Below are positions 51,268-52,655 of a stretch of DNA of 52,655 nt, piece by piece. Below the pieces are notes generated by a model. The model saw nothing but the letters and a program-made list of their open reading frames with translations, was not told the origin of the DNA and did not search any database. This DNA comes from an uncultured Oscillospiraceae bacterium (GTDB taxonomy: Bacteria > Bacillota > Clostridia > Oscillospirales > Acutalibacteraceae): positions 1 through 52,655 of the forward strand of contig CAJKBW010000006.1 in the NCBI GenBank assembly GCA_905198295.1. Reading direction: 5' to 3'. A program made the position numbers and the translations under genes. Numbering within the stretch: position 1 is the stretch's first letter; the number at the start of each line of letters is the position of its first letter.

Positions 51268-51289
51268 GGCGGCGAGTCCAGACGCCGCC
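51268..51289 (-). other. Intercistronic hairpin upstream of TasA-like gene 2
   Basis: GGCGGCG / CGCCGCC stem (7 bp) with an 8-nt loop in the 120-nt gap between two secreted-protein genes; no T tract. Confidence 0.4.
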
Positions 51290-51312
51290 CCGATTCGGAA
51301 GCCTTCTCCCGG

Positions 51313-51870
51313 TTACAAACCGGCAGATACCAGATTCCACGCCTCTGCGGCCGTAAATGACGTACCGTTGGTTTTGTAAAGCTGTACGGCATACGCTGTA
51401 AAGGTTAAGGTCGGATAGCTGTCGGCGGTCAGCGCTTCCATCTGCTCCTTGGTAACGCTGTCCTTTACGGCTACCCGGTCATCTGCCAGAACCGGGAATT
51501 CCTGTGCGGTGCCGGCACTTTCCACTTTGCGGCAGAACACGTCGGCTTCGCCGTCCAAAGCCGTCCAGCCGTCCGCCATACCGCAGGTCATAAACGCATC
51601 AAAATCCTCCGATTTATCGGCCTTGACAAACAGCCAGCAGGCTTCGCTGTTCTCCGTTACGGTTACCGTCGGATCTTTATCGATGGTACAGCCGGGAACC
51701 ATTTTGTAGGTGGTTCCGGTGGTTTCAGCCAACGCGATATTCACATCACCCACCGTAAAGGTATTTACAACAGGATCCGTTTTATCGGTCAGCCATGCCA
51801 GCGTCCCGCCGATTGCACAGCAAAGCACCAGTACGGCAGCGGCAGCGGAAACAATCATTTTCCTTTTCAC
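51313..51870 (-). CDS. TasA-like secreted protein 1
   Basis: 185 residues. Signal ends GGTLAWLTDKTDPVVNTFTVGDVNIAL, the SipW-cognate pattern (A-W-L-T-D ... N-T-F-T-V-G). The ectodomain has CTIDKDPTVTVTENSEACWLFVKADKS, TasA/CalY-like, and four Cys that could form disulfides (near C80, C97, C115 and others), unusual for Firmicutes secreted proteins. First substrate-type gene after sipW, 50 nt downstream. Confidence 0.85.
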   Translation of the reverse strand: MKRKMIVSAAAAVLVLCCAIGGTLAWLTDKTDPVVNTFTVGDVNIALAETTGTTYKMVPGCTIDKDPTVTVTENSEACWLFVKADKSEDFDAFMTCGMADGWTALDGEADVFCRKVESAGTAQEFPVLADDRVAVKDSVTKEQMEALTADSYPTLTFTAYAVQLYKTNGTSFTAAEAWNLVSAGL

Positions 51871-51920
51871 TGTGTCTTTCCCTCCTTTCTCTCAGATTCC
51901 ATAAAATATCGCCCAAAAGA

Positions 51921-52490
51921 TCAGGCGGTATTTTCCTCATCGTGCGCCGGCGCGCCGGGATTCCCTGTTTCGGCCTGTTCCGGTTTTTCTTTTTTCCAGG
52001 CAGCCAGCAGTTCTGGCAGAAACACCAACAGCAGCAGTACAGCGCCGACCGCAATGGCCACATACAAGCCCGGCGGATTCTGTATGTAATGGGATACATA
52101 ACCGAGATACGGAATCGCAAAAACCGGCACTCCGATCAGGTTGTTGAAATGAACCGGCGCGCCGTCGACGCTCTCGTTGGCATCGCCTTTGGTATAAAAC
52201 CGCTGGTTTTCTTCATCTATTTCCACAACGCGGTGGGTGGCCACAACCAGATCTTCATTCAGCACGAAGGTGATCGCCTGACCGACCTCGACCTCCTCCG
52301 GCTTTACCGCCTTAACATACAGGAGAGAGCCGGTGGGATAAACCGGTTCCATGCTGCCGGACAGGACGGTGTAGGGCTGCAGCCCGAAAAGACGGACCCC
52401 CGCCAGCAGGACAGCAAGGAGCACCGCTGCAACCACAAGAACGGTGGTGATCCGGCTCAGCAGTTTTTTTAACGGTTTGCATTCGGCCAT
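51921..52490 (-). CDS. sipW: ER-type signal peptidase I (SipW)
   Basis: 189 residues from MAECKPLKKLLSRI with AAAGGA 7 nt upstream. First membrane helix about 15-36; catalytic Ser46 in SGSMEP; His86 in ATHRVVEI, where ordinary bacterial signal peptidases have Lys; then Asp in TKGDANESVD. This Ser-His-Asp set defines the ER/SipW type. Second membrane helix about 148-172, then an acidic C-terminal tail. Should process the TasA-like precursors encoded directly downstream. No clear promoter could be set in 52491-52655. Confidence 0.93.
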   Translation of the reverse strand: MAECKPLKKLLSRITTVLVVAAVLLAVLLAGVRLFGLQPYTVLSGSMEPVYPTGSLLYVKAVKPEEVEVGQAITFVLNEDLVVATHRVVEIDEENQRFYTKGDANESVDGAPVHFNNLIGVPVFAIPYLGYVSHYIQNPPGLYVAIAVGAVLLLLVFLPELLAAWKKEKPEQAETGNPGAPAHDEENTA

Positions 52491-52560
52491 AACCCGGTCC
52501 TTTCCGTAGCTTTTTCCCGCCTGACAATGCACTGGGAAGGCTGACACGCCCAAAAATGAC

Positions 52561-52579
52561 GACATAAGAATGATTATGT
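52561..52579. repeat. Palindromic 19-bp direct repeat, copy 1
   Basis: GACATAAGAATGATTATGT; arms ACATAA / TTATGT around a short centre. Identical to copy 2, starting 43 bp before it. Lies about 70 nt upstream of sipW. Confidence 0.85.
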
Positions 52580-52603
52580 TGTCACGAAAACAAAGCCGGG
52601 GAT

Positions 52604-52622
52604 GACATAAGAATGATTATGT
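52604..52622. repeat. Palindromic 19-bp direct repeat, copy 2
   Basis: Same 19 bases as copy 1; here the palindrome extends to GACATAA / TTATGTC. Could be paired operators for sipW or transposase-binding sites at the end of an insertion sequence beyond the window. Confidence 0.85.
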
Positions 52623-52655
52623 CGCTAACGCCAACAAAACCGAAGCCGTAAACGG

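Overview
The window reads as chromosome of a GC-rich, endospore-forming member of the Clostridia, most likely Oscillospirales (Oscillospiraceae-like). Support: spoVM, spoIIID, gerW and a dacF-type D,D-carboxypeptidase (sporulation); sigma-A promoters of Gram-positive type with AGGAGG ribosome binding sites; frequent GTG/TTG starts; and a gene order (yicC-remA-gmk-rpoZ-priA-def-fmt-rsmB-rlmN-stp-prkC-rsgA-thiN-spoVM) that is a Firmicutes signature. No tRNA, rRNA, CRISPR array, prophage or complete insertion sequence was seen.

Layout. (1) 36-14099, all on the minus strand: a dense housekeeping operon for nucleotide supply, transcription, replication restart, translation start, rRNA methylation, PASTA kinase/phosphatase signalling, ribosome assembly and thiamine pyrophosphate, ending in a 48-residue membrane peptide and SpoVM. 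(2) 14133-17623, minus: a biotin-dependent set (carboxyltransferase, biotin carrier, oxaloacetate/pyruvate-type carboxyltransferase) with its own promoter and terminator. (3) 17691-24109, minus: an operon from a site-2 protease through scpA/scpB, a DUF2953 protein, gerW, dacF and rluB to two poorly known genes. (4) 24169-30509, plus: rpmB; ppa-pncA-pncB (pyrophosphatase plus NAD salvage); an orphan winged-helix protein; cca; a PflX-like radical SAM protein. (5) 30521-35326, plus: an intracellular GH32 fructosidase, an apparently structured non-coding RNA, a DUF975-like membrane protein and an ABC-F ATPase. (6) 35361-39519: spoIIID (minus), then a three-gene 2-aminoethylphosphonate (2-AEP) biosynthesis operon (plus). 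(7) 39529-44663, minus: a 61-residue protein, a methyltransferase, and a MarR-controlled heterodimeric ABC exporter. (8) 44711-52490, minus: a surface/biofilm-like locus headed by an ER-type signal peptidase SipW, followed by several TasA/camelysin-like secreted proteins, a 1027-residue adhesin with a His/Cys repeat block, an LPXTG-like anchored protein and a zinc-ribbon/AP2-type DNA-binding protein. The right edge holds two identical 19-bp palindromic repeats 43 bp apart.

Most worth following: the SipW/TasA-like locus and its eight HxH...C units; the 2-AEP operon, whose PEP mutase carries an N-terminal cytidylyltransferase domain but which has no visible transferase to use the product; the three-part biotin enzyme, which has the subunit make-up of a transcarboxylase but a short carboxyltransferase with altered active-site motifs; and the structured RNA at 32266-32450. 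All functional calls are from reading the sequence; no database search was possible.
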